NCBI RefSeq assembly: GCF_016950255.1
Contig: NZ_JACGFN010000003.1
Location: 368,915 to 432,914 of the forward strand
Direction: 5' to 3'
DNA: 64,000 nucleotides
Origin: Pectobacterium brasiliense
Lineage (GTDB): Bacteria > Pseudomonadota > Gammaproteobacteria > Enterobacterales > Enterobacteriaceae
The notes below the pieces were generated by a model. It saw nothing but the letters and a program-made list of their open reading frames with translations, searched no databases and was not told the DNA's origin. Below are positions 18,997 to 29,314 of the stretch, piece after piece. The stretch's first letter is position 1. Every line of letters begins with the position of its first letter. A program made the position numbers and the translations under genes.

Positions 18997-19737
18997 GTGA
19001 AGCGAGGTATGATGAAGCTCAATGCACTGGCGTTGGCCGCTGCGATAGGACTTGGTGGTGTGTCGATAGCCGCGCAGGCTGCGGAATTGCCGGATGGCCC
19101 GCATATCGTGACGTCAGGGACATCCAGCGTAGATGCGACACCGGATATCGCTCGTCTGGCGATTGAAGTGAGCGTGTCATCGAAGGATGCGGCGGAAGCG
19201 AAAAAGCAGGTCGATGCCCGCGTTGCACAATATTTTGATTTTCTGGGTAAAAATGGCATTGAGAAAAAAGATATTAATGCCGCCAATTTACGTACGCAGC
19301 CAGAATATGACTACCTGAAAACCGGTGGTTCGGTGCTGAAAGGCTATCGTGCGGTGCGTCAGGTGGAAGTCACGCTGCGCCAGTTAGACAAACTGAACGA
19401 GCTGCTGGATGGGGCGCTGAAATCGGGGCTGAATGAGATTCGCACGGTAGAATTAGGCGTTGCTAACCCAGAAACCTATCGTGATGAAGCACGTAAGAAA
19501 GCCATCGAACAGGCGACGAGTCAGGCGGAAGCGCTGGCGCAGGGTTTCAACTCCAAACTGGGGCCGATCTACAGCGTTCGCTATCACGTTGCCAACTATC
19601 AGCCGATGCCAATGGCACGTATGTTTAAAACGGCAGATGCCGCGGTGCAAACCGAAGCGGCACAAACCTATGAACAGCAAACCATTCACTTTGACGATCA
19701 GGTGGATGTGGTGTTTGAGTTGCAGCGCACGCAGTAA
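18997..19737 (+). CDS. yggE: Periplasmic SIMPL-domain protein YggE (oxidative stress defence)
   Basis: A 246-residue exported protein with a signal peptide at about residues 1-29 (LALAAAIGLGGVSIAAQA) and a SIMPL/DUF541 domain: VTSGTSSVDATPDIARLAIEV, KDINAANLRTQPEYDY and ARKKAIEQATSQAEALA. In E. coli YggE lowers oxidative damage by an unknown mechanism. The start is a GTG preceded by AAGGAGAGAGT; ATGs at codons 5 and 6 are alternatives. It lies between argO and argP, convergent with argP. Confidence 0.93.
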   Translation: MKRGMMKLNALALAAAIGLGGVSIAAQAAELPDGPHIVTSGTSSVDATPDIARLAIEVSVSSKDAAEAKKQVDARVAQYFDFLGKNGIEKKDINAANLRTQPEYDYLKTGGSVLKGYRAVRQVEVTLRQLDKLNELLDGALKSGLNEIRTVELGVANPETYRDEARKKAIEQATSQAEALAQGFNSKLGPIYSVRYHVANYQPMPMARMFKTADAAVQTEAAQTYEQQTIHFDDQVDVVFELQRTQ

Positions 19738-19779
19738 CGTTGACGCTAAAATACGGTTGCGTAAACCATTGATGATACC

Positions 19780-19812
19780 AACAGGCCTGCTCAGACAGGC
19801 CTGTTATTTTTT
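19780..19812 (+). terminator. Terminator between convergent yggE and argP
   Basis: Perfect 10-bp stem AACAGGCCTG / CAGGCCTGTT with the loop CTCAGA, then ATTTTTT. It probably serves yggE. Confidence 0.9.
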
Positions 19813-19842
19813 GCACTCTCTATTTTTTACTATCTCAGTACG

Positions 19843-20736
19843 TTATGACTGCCGCAGTACCTGATGACCGTGCGAGAGCAGAGCGTCCGTCACTTTCCTC
19901 ATCATCCGGCTTTCCGGCGCGAAGCGGTGCCAGTAGAGCATCCGGCGCTGAAACAGCCCCGGCGTCAGGTCGATTAACTCGTTATTCGCAAGCTCTCTTT
20001 CGATTTGCAGATGTGGGATCATGCAGCAGGTCGTGCCTTGACGCGCTAGCTGTACAAACGCTTCTGACGAATTCACGATGTGGCAGGGAACACTGCCAGG
20101 TGACAAATCAAAATTCTGCTGTAAAAAGGCCTGATGCATATCATCCAGATGGTCGAAGGCGACCGCCGGTGCGCGCAGCAGCGCCGAGCGCGTCACGCCA
20201 TTCGGGAAATAGCGGGCGGCAAAGCTCGGCGACGCGACAAACAGATAGTCCAGCGCACCCAGTTTATCCACCAGACAGCTTGGCAGCGGCTGAGACTGAA
20301 TACTCACCGCACCGACCACTTCCCCCCTGCGCAGCCTTTCCTGCGTGCGCGTTTCATCTTCTACCTGCAAATTAAGACGAATCGGTGAATCGACCAGCAC
20401 CGGTTGTAACGCAGGTAGCAGCCAGGTTGCCAGACTGTCGGCGTTCACCGCCAGCGACAGCAGCAGCGGGATATCGCTGTTGGTTTCATTGCCCAGCCAC
20501 TCTTCTTCCAGCAGTTCGACCTGATGAAGCAGAGCCAGCAGTTTCTGCCCTTGTTCTGTAGGACGAGGCGGGATGGTTCTGACCAATAGCGGCTGGCCGA
20601 ACAGGTTCTCCAGCTGTTTAATACGCTGCGAAACGGCAGATTGGGTAATACACAGTTTTTGGGCAGCGCGTTCAAAACCACGCTCGCGGATGACGGAATC
20701 CAGAGCCTGAAGCGTTCGATAGTCCGGGCGTTTCAT
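19843..20736 (-). CDS. argP: LysR-type regulator ArgP (IciA)
   Basis: A 297-residue LysR-family regulator, equal in length to E. coli ArgP. It senses arginine and lysine; it activates argO and acts on lysine-responsive genes such as dapB. The N-terminal winged HTH is visible ([38 protein letters not shown]), followed by an effector-binding domain. The start [14 protein letters not shown] is chosen by homology; the frame stays open 32 codons further upstream. It is divergent from rpiA, as in E. coli. Confidence 0.97.
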   Translation of the reverse strand: MKRPDYRTLQALDSVIRERGFERAAQKLCITQSAVSQRIKQLENLFGQPLLVRTIPPRPTEQGQKLLALLHQVELLEEEWLGNETNSDIPLLLSLAVNADSLATWLLPALQPVLVDSPIRLNLQVEDETRTQERLRRGEVVGAVSIQSQPLPSCLVDKLGALDYLFVASPSFAARYFPNGVTRSALLRAPAVAFDHLDDMHQAFLQQNFDLSPGSVPCHIVNSSEAFVQLARQGTTCCMIPHLQIERELANNELIDLTPGLFQRRMLYWHRFAPESRMMRKVTDALLSHGHQVLRQS

Positions 20737-20976
20737 GAAAGTCAAAATCCTCTGAACGAGTCTGTTTTTTTTCACTATGCCACATTTTGCAGATTTGCCA
20801 TGCAGAAATCTTATTTTGGCTGTTGTGCGCAATCACGATTCAGCACGGTAGGTGTGAAATGGTGCACATGAAATAATGCATGAGCGGTGAAGTGAATTTG
20901 CACGCTTTCCCCAACGTGCATGTTCTATAATACGCACACGTTTTCGTATATCGACTCTACAGGCCAGAAGCAGATT

Positions 20977-21636
20977 ATGACGCAAGATGAACTGAAAAAA
21001 GCAGTGGGATGGGCAGCGCTCGACTACGTCCGCCCCGACACCATTGTGGGAGTAGGAACCGGATCGACGGCAGCACACTTTATTGATGCGCTGGGTTCGA
21101 TAAAACATCAAATAAAAGGCGCGGTTTCCAGCTCGGATGCCTCAACGGAAAAGTTGAAAAGTCTGGGTATCCCCGTTTTTGACGCTAATGATGTGGATTC
21201 GCTGGATGTCTACGTAGATGGCGCGGATGAGATCAACGGACACATGCAGATGATCAAAGGCGGTGGTGCAGCGCTGACCCGCGAGAAAATCATTTCGGCA
21301 ATGTCGCGCCAGTTCATCTGCATTGTCGATGCATCCAAACAGGTTGATGTGCTGGGTAAATTCCCGCTGCCGGTTGAAGTTATCCCGATGGCGCGGTCTT
21401 ACGTGGCGCGTGAACTGGCGAAGTTGGGTGGGCAGCCAGTCTATCGTCAGGGCGTACTGACGGATAACGGCAACGTCATTCTGGATGTACACAACCTGAA
21501 TATCATGGATGCGGTCGCGGTAGAAAACCACATTAATGGTATCCCTGGCGTCGTAACCGTTGGGTTATTTGCCAACCGCGGTGCAGATGTCGCGTTAGTC
21601 GGTACGGCTGAGGGTGTAAAAACCGTCGTTAAATGA
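20977..21636 (+). CDS. rpiA: Ribose-5-phosphate isomerase A
   Basis: Interconverts ribose 5-phosphate and ribulose 5-phosphate in the non-oxidative pentose phosphate pathway. With start [18 protein letters not shown] it has 219 residues, the E. coli length. Motifs seen are [15 protein letters not shown], the catalytic DGADEIN and the lysine-containing [11 protein letters not shown]. Upstream codons are open but not conserved. It is divergent from argP and precedes serA. Confidence 0.97.
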   Translation: MTQDELKKAVGWAALDYVRPDTIVGVGTGSTAAHFIDALGSIKHQIKGAVSSSDASTEKLKSLGIPVFDANDVDSLDVYVDGADEINGHMQMIKGGGAALTREKIISAMSRQFICIVDASKQVDVLGKFPLPVEVIPMARSYVARELAKLGGQPVYRQGVLTDNGNVILDVHNLNIMDAVAVENHINGIPGVVTVGLFANRGADVALVGTAEGVKTVVK

Positions 21637-21648
21637 GTGCGCGATCGT

Positions 21649-21683
21649 TCTGGCGTGGTGAACACCCACGTCAGAAATTTTTT
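21649..21683 (+). terminator. Terminator of rpiA
   Basis: Stem TCTGGCGTGG / CCACGTCAGA (one wobble pair), then AA and TTTTTT, 12 bases after the rpiA stop. Confidence 0.85.
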
Positions 21684-21930
21684 AGCTAAAAAAATCCATT
21701 TAGTTAACGGCTCATTTTTGGTACTTAATATCACATTTTCTTATTTTGTTTATCGTCGATATGGCGATGCACATCTTTGGCAATATTTTTTGCCATAAAT
21801 CAGGCGCGCTCCTCTGTGGCGCGATTTGGGCGAAGCAATCGTTTGTATTGCTGACTGCGTAATTTTTGTTATGTTGGCAGAAGCTATTGAGCACTCTGTC
21901 ACATTTGAAGTCTGAAAATAAGGTCGGGAA

Positions 21931-23163
21931 ATGGCAAAGGTATCATTGGAAAAAGACAAGATTAAGTTTCTGTTAGTGGAAGGCGTGCATCAGAGCGCGC
22001 TGGATAACTTGCGTGCAGCGGGTTACACCAACATCGAGTTCCATAAAGGTGCGCTGGATCCTGAGGCATTGAAAGCCTCCATCCGCGATGCGCATTTTGT
22101 GGGTATCCGCTCGCGTACCCATCTGACAGAAGAGATTTTTGCTGCTGCGGAAAAACTGATCGCGGTAGGGTGTTTCTGTATCGGGACTAATCAGGTTGAG
22201 CTGTCGGCCGCGACCAAGCGCGGTATCCCGGTGTTTAACGCACCTTTTTCCAATACCCGATCCGTAGCAGAAATGGTGATCGGCGAAATGCTGCTGATGC
22301 TGCGCGGTATCCCGGCGGCCAACGCGAAAGCGCACCGTGGTATCTGGCACAAGCTGGCTGTGGGCTCGTTTGAAGCGCGTGGTAAAAAGCTGGGGATCAT
22401 CGGCTACGGCCATATCGGTATGCAGTTAGGTATTTTGGCTGAAAGCCTCGGTATGCACGTTTACTTCTATGATATCGAAAGCAAATTGCCGCTGGGCAAT
22501 GCTCAGCAGGTGCGTCATTTATCCGATTTGCTGAACATGAGCGACGTGGTGAGCCTGCACGTGCCGGAGAATGAAAGTACGTATAATATGATGGGTGCTG
22601 AAGAACTGGCACTGATGAAGCCGGGCTCAATCCTGATTAACGCCGCTCGTGGTACCGTGGTTGATATTCCAGCGTTGTGCGACGTGTTGAGCAGCAAGCA
22701 TTTGTCCGGCGCGGCGATTGACGTATTCCCACAGGAACCAGCAACCAACAGCGATCCATTCCTGTCGCCGCTGTGCGAGTTCGACAACGTGCTGCTGACG
22801 CCGCACATCGGTGGTTCCACGCAGGAAGCGCAGGAAAATATCGGTGATGAAGTCGCTGGAAAGCTGGCGAAATACTCAGACAACGGCTCTACGCTGTCTG
22901 CGGTGAATTTCCCGGAAGTATCGCTGCCTGTTCATGGCGCACGCGCCAGCCGCCTGCTGCACATCCATGAAAACCGTCCTGGCATCATTACCAAAATTAA
23001 CCAGATCTTTGCTGAGCAGGGTATTAACATCGCCGCGCAGTATCTGCAAACGACACCTGAAATTGGTTACGTGGTCATTGATGTTGAAACTGACGGCGCG
23101 CAAACGGCACTGCAACTGATGAAGGCCATTCCTGGCACCATTCGTGCCCGTCTGCTGTTCTGA
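21931..23163 (+). CDS. serA: D-3-phosphoglycerate dehydrogenase
   Basis: NAD-dependent first step of serine synthesis from 3-phosphoglycerate, feedback-inhibited by serine. It has 410 residues, as in E. coli. Seen are the 2-hydroxyacid dehydrogenase Rossmann motif GIIGYGHIGMQLG, the catalytic regions NAARGTVVDIPAL and LLTPHIGGST, and a C-terminal ACT domain (about 335-410: ENRPGIITKINQIFAEQGIN). It is the last gene before the order departs from E. coli. Confidence 0.98.
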   Translation: MAKVSLEKDKIKFLLVEGVHQSALDNLRAAGYTNIEFHKGALDPEALKASIRDAHFVGIRSRTHLTEEIFAAAEKLIAVGCFCIGTNQVELSAATKRGIPVFNAPFSNTRSVAEMVIGEMLLMLRGIPAANAKAHRGIWHKLAVGSFEARGKKLGIIGYGHIGMQLGILAESLGMHVYFYDIESKLPLGNAQQVRHLSDLLNMSDVVSLHVPENESTYNMMGAEELALMKPGSILINAARGTVVDIPALCDVLSSKHLSGAAIDVFPQEPATNSDPFLSPLCEFDNVLLTPHIGGSTQEAQENIGDEVAGKLAKYSDNGSTLSAVNFPEVSLPVHGARASRLLHIHENRPGIITKINQIFAEQGINIAAQYLQTTPEIGYVVIDVETDGAQTALQLMKAIPGTIRARLLF

Positions 23164-23189
23164 TGTGTGATTGATCAGCTCGTTATTAA

Positions 23190-23209
23190 TCAGCCCCGAA
23201 AGGGGCTGA
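23190..23209. terminator. Short hairpin between convergent serA and the dehydrogenase gene
   Basis: Perfect 8-bp stem TCAGCCCC / GGGGCTGA with a GAAA tetraloop, 26 bases after serA. The T content downstream is weak on both strands. Confidence 0.75.
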
Positions 23210-23217
23210 TTGCGTTA

Positions 23218-24219
23218 TTACAGCGCGATAACGATCTTGCCGCGCATATGCCCTTCCAGCACTTTACCGTGAGCCTGCTTCAGCGTGTCTACCGTTAACC
23301 CTTGCAGCGCTTCGCTGGCGGTTCCCTGAAGTTTTCCTGCATCAACCAACTGTGCGACTTCGTGCAAAATATTCCCCTGTTCCGCGATATCCGGCGTGGT
23401 GAACATGCTGCGGGTAAACATGAGTTCCCAGTGCAGCGCCGCGCTTTTGAGTTTCAGAGCCGTTTGGTCGAGCGGATTTTTGTTTTCCACTATGGTGCAG
23501 ATGTGTCCCATCGGCGCGATCAGTTTGCTGATGGCATCCCAGTGGCCGTCCGTGTCGTTCAGGCAGAAAATATAGTCGACCTGTTTGATCCCTTCTTTTT
23601 CCAGAGACTCGACCAGATTACGGTAATCCACGACCTTATGGGCACCGCGCTGGCGGCACCACTCTGCCGAGTCAGGCTGTGACGCGGTGGCGATGATGTT
23701 CACTGAACTGCGCAATGCTGCCAGAGAAATCGCGAGAGACCCTACGCCGCCTGCGCCGCCGATAATCAACAGCGTTTTGTTGCTGTCGGCCTGCTGTATT
23801 TTCAAATGCTCGAATAAGCCTTCCCAGGCGGTCAGTGCCGTGAGCGGCAGTGCGGCCGCCGCTGCCCAGTCCAGGGACACTGGCTTGCGCGCTACGATAC
23901 GTGAATCAATTAACTGATGGGTGGTGTTGCTGCCGGGGCGGGTGATATCGCCGGCGTACCAGACTTCATCGCCTACTTGAATGTTGTTAACCGCGCTGCC
24001 GATTTTCAGCACGACGCCGCTGGCATCCCAGCCGAGAATTCGGGGCTGCTGTAATCCATTCTGACGTAACCCAGCATGAACTTTGGTATCCACGGGATTG
24101 ACGGAAATGGCTTTTACGCCGACCAACAGATCGTATTCACCGGGCTCGGGAATATCCTGCGTGATGGCAATGAAATTTTCTGGCTGTTGTGGATCAACGG
24201 CTATCGCATGAGCGGTCAT
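23218..24219 (-). CDS. Zinc-type alcohol dehydrogenase-like / quinone oxidoreductase family protein
   Basis: A 333-residue medium-chain dehydrogenase/reductase. The N-terminal GroES-like domain includes KAISVNPVDTKVHAG and GWDASGVVLKIGSAV. The NADPH motif is GGAGGVGSLAISLA (about residues 155-168). The catalytic zinc ligands of true alcohol dehydrogenases are not apparent, so it is closer to zinc-independent quinone reductases. The substrate is unknown. It is divergent from a LysR gene 136 bases away, which probably controls it. Gene pairs of this type are common in Pseudomonadota. Confidence 0.85.
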   Translation of the reverse strand: MTAHAIAVDPQQPENFIAITQDIPEPGEYDLLVGVKAISVNPVDTKVHAGLRQNGLQQPRILGWDASGVVLKIGSAVNNIQVGDEVWYAGDITRPGSNTTHQLIDSRIVARKPVSLDWAAAAALPLTALTAWEGLFEHLKIQQADSNKTLLIIGGAGGVGSLAISLAALRSSVNIIATASQPDSAEWCRQRGAHKVVDYRNLVESLEKEGIKQVDYIFCLNDTDGHWDAISKLIAPMGHICTIVENKNPLDQTALKLKSAALHWELMFTRSMFTTPDIAEQGNILHEVAQLVDAGKLQGTASEALQGLTVDTLKQAHGKVLEGHMRGKIVIAL

Positions 24220-24355
24220 GGTCTGTTCCTCATTATTTTCAGAATGCGGTCTTGTGAATAAAACCTATTTTTGCATAAGCCAAAGTGTAGAACACAGAGA
24301 TAGGACTGATAAGATGGACAATAAATAATGCAGTGTTCGTCTGAGGTGAACAATC

Positions 24356-25264
24356 ATGTTTAAGCAATTGCAGGATATGGCGCTGTTTGCGCTGGTGGCC
24401 GAGTGTGGCAGTTTTACACAGGCGGCGCGAAAAGCGGGGCTGGCAAAATCCAGCCTGAGCCTGCGCATTAGCCAGCTTGAACAGCAGATTGGCCTGCGGT
24501 TGCTGAACCGAACGACGCGCCAGCTCAATCTGACGTTTGCCGGTGAGCGCTACCTGATTCACTGTCAGGAGATGCTGCAAGCCAGCGAGCGTGCCGATCT
24601 CGCCATACAGCGCCTGCGTGATAATCCCAGCGGGCGACTGCGCATCACTAGCCCGGCAGGATTAGGTTCTACGCTGCTGGCGCGGCTCACCGCCGAGTTT
24701 CAGCAGCACTTTCCGGCGGTATCACTGGATGTGCTGATTTCAGACGATGTGATCGATCTGGTGCAGGAGGGCTTTGATGTCGCTTTTCGCACCGGTAAAC
24801 CGCATGACTCTTCACTGATTGGGCGTTCGCTTGGGCAAACCCCGCGATACTTGCTGGCATCGCCTGACTACCTGGCGCGGCACTTGGCATTACTTCACCC
24901 ACAACAGCTCCAGCAACACCGCTGTATCGCGCATCATGCCTGGACGGAGTGGCTACTGCATCGCGGTTCGGAACTCTATCGCTGGTTACTCCCCGATTCG
25001 CATATTACGGATAACCTGCTTTACGCCCGTGAGTGCGCGATTGCGGGGGCGGGGATTACGCTATTGCCGGATTTCCTCTGTCTGGATGAAGCGGTGTCTG
25101 GAAAACTGGTCAGGGTCTTGCCGGATTGGCAGGTGGAAGCCAACGAGCTTTATCTGGTCTACCCCAGCCGCAAGCTGAATTCGCCCGCATTGGCGTGTTT
25201 TATCGACTTTGTTTTACAGCATCGCGCGTTGGATGATTACTCAACATTTTTGAAAAAGCAGTAG
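24356..25264 (+). CDS. LysR-family transcriptional regulator
   Basis: A 302-residue LysR-type protein. The N-terminal HTH (FALVAECGSFTQAARKAGLA, then SSLSLRISQLEQQIGLRLL) and the typical linker NRTTRQLNLTFAGERYL are clear. The effector domain begins near GRLRITSPAGLGSTLLA. It resembles the CrgA/DmlR-like group. It lies divergently next to the dehydrogenase gene, the classic layout for a LysR regulator and its target. The inducer is unknown. Confidence 0.9.
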   Translation: MFKQLQDMALFALVAECGSFTQAARKAGLAKSSLSLRISQLEQQIGLRLLNRTTRQLNLTFAGERYLIHCQEMLQASERADLAIQRLRDNPSGRLRITSPAGLGSTLLARLTAEFQQHFPAVSLDVLISDDVIDLVQEGFDVAFRTGKPHDSSLIGRSLGQTPRYLLASPDYLARHLALLHPQQLQQHRCIAHHAWTEWLLHRGSELYRWLLPDSHITDNLLYARECAIAGAGITLLPDFLCLDEAVSGKLVRVLPDWQVEANELYLVYPSRKLNSPALACFIDFVLQHRALDDYSTFLKKQ

Positions 25265-25491
25265 GGATTGTCGTACCTATAATATTTTTGTTTCATTTTT
25301 ACTGATATTTTTTAATTTTTATTGAAACGTGATTTCTATCAACTTATTTTAGGTACGTTTTAGACTGAAAATGCCGATAACAATTGTGGTTCCTTTTGAC
25401 TTTCTTATGAAAGGTTTGTCCTGCGTGGCATTATTGTCACAGTGATATCTGGGCTCTGCCGCACCAGCAATGGCAGAGATAATGTAGACCA

Positions 25492-27222
25492 GTGATGGTG
25501 AAAATGAGAATGCAACCGATGTCTGTTCAAAAAGAGAAGTTGAGTTACATCAACAATATACGTCTCGTTTCGTTATTTATTACTCTTTTTTCAATTATCC
25601 TGATTTTATTTGCGCTTTCTATTGGCACAGCGAGCTATTTCTTAAAACAAAGTAATGATTCATTGGATAAGGCTAATGAATTGTCTGATATCCGCGCTGG
25701 TATTAGCAGCAGTCTCGATCAATTGCGCGTTGCCAGATTGCTGCTTATTCAGGCGGGGGCGGCAAACCGTATTAGCGATCACGACGTCTTTAAATCCGCT
25801 TCAGACCAGGCTGCTGGTCGAGTCAGAGCCTCACAGAAGCGTCTGGATGAATATATCGCGCGTCCAGACAAGCTGGAGAGCGAAAACGCGCTGGATGACG
25901 AGATTCTTAAGGCGTATGCCAACTACCGTGATAACGCGATTCTGGCTATGCAGAAAGCGACAAACGACGGGGAATTTGAAGATACGATCACGCTGGAAAG
26001 TACGCTGGCCCGTCAGTTAGATGAAGCGTTCAGTGTTCCAGTACGCAAGAAAGTGAATGAACTCACGAAAGCTGCGCAGGCTATCAATCAGCGGGCGGAG
26101 CAGAACGCCCAACTGGGATACTGGATGATGGCGGGCTCGTTTGCGTTGTCCGTCATTATGGCATTGATGGCGTACATCATGGTACGCAATGTGATCCTTG
26201 CGCCAATCAATAGACTGGTTGAACGTATCCAGAAAATTGCAGCAGGTGACCTGACATTGCCGCCGATGGCGGTGGGACGTAATGAAATCGGCATTCTGGG
26301 AGCGAATATCCAGAACATGCAGGCGGAGCTGACGGATACGGTGACGATCGTGCGTGAAGGCGCAGATTCGATCTATCAAGGGTCGTCAGAAATTACGGCG
26401 GGTAACGTCGATCTCTCTTCGCGTACCGAGCAGCAGGCGGCCGCGCTGGAGGAAACCGCCGCGAGCATGGAACAACTGACAGCGACGGTGAAACAGAACT
26501 CTGACAATGCCCATCACGCCAGCCAATTGGCGAAAAATGCTTCTGAAAAAGCGGAGAAGGGCGGGCAGATTGTGAAGAACGTGGTGGATACCATGCAGGA
26601 TATTTCTACCAGTTCACGTCGTATTTCCGAAATCACGTCGGTCATTAATAGCATCGCTTTCCAGACCAACATTCTGGCGCTGAATGCGGCGGTAGAAGCC
26701 GCGCGAGCGGGTGAGCAAGGGCGTGGTTTTGCCGTGGTGGCGGGTGAAGTCCGTAGTCTGGCACAGCGCAGCGCACAGGCCGCGAAAGAGATTGAAGGGC
26801 TGATTGGCGAATCGAGCAGGCTGGTGGATACAGGATCGGGGCTCGTGTCTCAGGCGGGTACAACCATGGGCGAGATTGTCCGCGCGGTTGTCAGCGTGAC
26901 CGACATCATGGGAGAAATTGCCTCGGCTTCTGACGAACAGAGCCGTGGCATCGGGCAGGTGAGTCAGGCCGTGTCTGAAATGGATAGCGCGACGCAGCAG
27001 AATGCGGCGCTGGTACAGGAAGCCTCGGCGGCGGCCGTTTCGCTTGAAGAACAGGCTGCACGTCTAACGCAGGCTGTCGCGGTATTCAAGCTGGCTGGCG
27101 TGGCTCAGAGACTGAAGTCGTCCTTACCGAAGGCGGCACCGCAACCGCGCTTAGCGCCAGCGATGGCGCTCGCCGGAGCCAGCAGCAAAGGCAGCGATAG
27201 TCAAAACTGGGAAACGTTCTGA
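25492..27222 (+). CDS. Methyl-accepting chemotaxis protein (Tar/Tsr type)
   Basis: Transmembrane chemoreceptor of up to 576 residues. One membrane segment is at about 25-48, then a periplasmic four-helix ligand domain (49-205) rich in polar helices, a second segment (208-232), a HAMP domain (233-285) and the signalling hairpin with its tip [20 protein letters not shown] (about 388-407). It ends in the pentapeptide NWETF, the CheR/CheB docking tail of high-abundance receptors. Several GTG/ATG starts (25492-25519) are possible; the longest is given. The ligand is unknown. Confidence 0.93.
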   Translation: MMVKMRMQPMSVQKEKLSYINNIRLVSLFITLFSIILILFALSIGTASYFLKQSNDSLDKANELSDIRAGISSSLDQLRVARLLLIQAGAANRISDHDVFKSASDQAAGRVRASQKRLDEYIARPDKLESENALDDEILKAYANYRDNAILAMQKATNDGEFEDTITLESTLARQLDEAFSVPVRKKVNELTKAAQAINQRAEQNAQLGYWMMAGSFALSVIMALMAYIMVRNVILAPINRLVERIQKIAAGDLTLPPMAVGRNEIGILGANIQNMQAELTDTVTIVREGADSIYQGSSEITAGNVDLSSRTEQQAAALEETAASMEQLTATVKQNSDNAHHASQLAKNASEKAEKGGQIVKNVVDTMQDISTSSRRISEITSVINSIAFQTNILALNAAVEAARAGEQGRGFAVVAGEVRSLAQRSAQAAKEIEGLIGESSRLVDTGSGLVSQAGTTMGEIVRAVVSVTDIMGEIASASDEQSRGIGQVSQAVSEMDSATQQNAALVQEASAAAVSLEEQAARLTQAVAVFKLAGVAQRLKSSLPKAAPQPRLAPAMALAGASSKGSDSQNWETF

Positions 27223-27251
27223 TCGGATAAGTTAAGCCGTATTGGAAAGAA

Positions 27252-27278
27252 AAATGGCCCGCAATTTGCGGGCCATTT
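27252..27278. terminator. Bidirectional terminator between the chemoreceptor gene and ettA
   Basis: Perfect 11-bp stem AAATGGCCCGC / GCGGGCCATTT with the loop AATTT. T-rich tails follow in both directions (TGTTTT on plus, TTCTTT on minus). Confidence 0.9.
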
Positions 27279-27301
27279 GTTTTATCACGTTAGATGACGG
27301 C

Positions 27302-28969
27302 TTATTTAGCGATCTTCTTGTATTTGATGCGGTGTGGTTCCAGCGCATCAGCACCCAGCGTACGCTTCTTGTACTCTTCGTATTCGGTAAAGTTACCTTC
27401 GAAGAATTCCACTTTACCTTCATCCTGATAATCCAGAATGTGTGTTGCGATACGGTCGAGGAACCAACGGTCATGCGAGATCACCATGGCACAGCCTGGG
27501 AATTCCAGCAGGGCGTTTTCCAGCGCGCGCAGGGTTTCGATATCCAGGTCGTTGGTTGGTTCATCGAGAAGCAGCACGTTGCCGCCTACCTGCAACAGCT
27601 TCGCCAGATGCAGACGACCGCGTTCACCACCGGACAGCTCGCCAACGCGTTTACCCTGATCAACCCCTTTGAAGTTGAAACGGCCAACGTAAGCGCGGCT
27701 TGGCATTTCGGTGTTGCCGATACGCATGATGTCCTGCCCGCCAGACACTTCTTCCCAGACGGTTTTGCTGTTGTCCATCGCGTCACGGAACTGGTCAACT
27801 GACGCCAGTTTCACCGTTTCACCCAGCTCAATCGAGCCGCCATCTGGCTGTTCCTGACCGGACATCATGCGGAACAGGGTCGATTTACCAGCACCGTTCG
27901 GGCCGATAATGCCGACAATCGCGCCTTTTGGTACGGAGAAGGAAAGTCCGTCGATGAGCTGACGTTCGCCGTAAGACTTGCTGAGGTTGGTGACTTCCAC
28001 CACTTTATCGCCGAGACGAGCACCAGGCGGAATAAACAGTTCGTTAGTTTCGTTACGTTTCTGGTATTCGGTGTTGTTCAGCTCTTCAAAGCGTGCCAGA
28101 CGTGCCTTACCTTTGGACTGACGGCCTTTAGCGCCTTGACGCACCCACTCCAGCTCTTTCTCAATGGATTTACGGCGAGCCGCTTCCTGAGAGGCTTCCT
28201 GTGCCAGACGCTGATCTTTTTGCTCCAGCCAGGAAGAGTAGTTGCCTTCCCACGGAATACCTTCGCCGCGGTCCAGTTCCAGAATCCAGCCTGCGACGTT
28301 ATCGAGGAAGTAACGGTCGTGGGTAATCGCCACCACGGTGCCCTCGAAGTCGTGCAGGAAGCGCTCCAGCCAGGCGACAGATTCGGCGTCCAGGTGGTTA
28401 GTTGGTTCGTCGAGCAGCAGCATGTCCGGCTTTTCTAACAGCAGACGGCACAGCGCCACGCGGCGACGTTCACCCCCGGACAGGGTAGCGATTTTCGCAT
28501 CCCACTCTGGCAAGCGCAGCGCATCGGCGGCGCGCTCTAACTGGTTGTCCAGATTATGGCCGTCGTGCGCCTGAATGACTTCTTCCAGTCGGCCTTGTTC
28601 GGCGGCTAATTTATCGAAGTCTGCATCCGGGTCGGCATACAGCGCATAGACTTCGTCAAGACGCTTCAGCGCGGTGACGACTTCAGATACCGCTTCTTCC
28701 ACGGATTCACGTACGGTGTGCTCCGTGTTTAACTGCGGTTCCTGCGGCAAATAGCCGATTTTGATTCCAGGTTGTGGGCGAGCTTCGCCCTCGATGTCCG
28801 TATCAATGCCAGCCATAATACGCAACAGCGTTGATTTACCGGCTCCGTTCAGACCCAGCACGCCGATCTTGGCACCGGGGAAAAAACTGAGGGAGATGTT
28901 TTTCAGAATGTGACGCTTCGGCGGTACGACCTTACCGACGCGATGCATGGTATAAACATATTGAGCCAC
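27302..28969 (-). CDS. ettA: Energy-dependent translational throttle protein EttA (ABC-F)
   Basis: ABC-F ATPase that binds the ribosomal E site and gates early elongation according to the ATP/ADP ratio. It has 555 residues and two ABC cassettes. Walker A motifs are GLNGAGKST (first) and GPNGAGKST (second). ABC signatures are TLSGGERRR and ELSGGERGR. Both cassettes carry the LLLDEPTN Walker B. The linker between cassettes (about 240-300) is the charged P-site tRNA-interaction motif. There are no membrane segments. It is divergent from slt, as in E. coli. Confidence 0.97.
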   Translation of the reverse strand: MAQYVYTMHRVGKVVPPKRHILKNISLSFFPGAKIGVLGLNGAGKSTLLRIMAGIDTDIEGEARPQPGIKIGYLPQEPQLNTEHTVRESVEEAVSEVVTALKRLDEVYALYADPDADFDKLAAEQGRLEEVIQAHDGHNLDNQLERAADALRLPEWDAKIATLSGGERRRVALCRLLLEKPDMLLLDEPTNHLDAESVAWLERFLHDFEGTVVAITHDRYFLDNVAGWILELDRGEGIPWEGNYSSWLEQKDQRLAQEASQEAARRKSIEKELEWVRQGAKGRQSKGKARLARFEELNNTEYQKRNETNELFIPPGARLGDKVVEVTNLSKSYGERQLIDGLSFSVPKGAIVGIIGPNGAGKSTLFRMMSGQEQPDGGSIELGETVKLASVDQFRDAMDNSKTVWEEVSGGQDIMRIGNTEMPSRAYVGRFNFKGVDQGKRVGELSGGERGRLHLAKLLQVGGNVLLLDEPTNDLDIETLRALENALLEFPGCAMVISHDRWFLDRIATHILDYQDEGKVEFFEGNFTEYEEYKKRTLGADALEPHRIKYKKIAK

Positions 28970-29314
28970 GTTGCGACTTCGCCTCTCTCTTATCTCTATG
29001 ATTTGTCACCATAAGCAGGTGACCATATGTAGCACTGTGCTACTTAATACTCAGTGATGCAGCCTGAGAAATACCCCGGCAGCGGATCGATTATTCTAAG
29101 TATGGAGTGTAGCGGGTTTCAGCCCGCGATCCCAGCTATCCGGCGATTTGCCATGGCCGATCTGAGACGTAGGCCGCGTGATGAATTTCAGAATCGGTTT
29201 GCGGATCGGCATATCGTTGTCTGGCATGATGTGCCACACTGGATCTGCCCGATAGGATATGGGTATCGATACGATGAAGGATGCCGATAGCAAGTTCGAT
29301 AACGGATGAGGTTA
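28970..29314. other. Divergent promoter region ettA-slt
   Basis: About 345 bases without a convincing gene on either strand. It contains the small palindrome TAGCACTGTGCTA near 29029. Promoters of ettA and slt must lie here, but I could not assign them. Confidence 0.5.
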
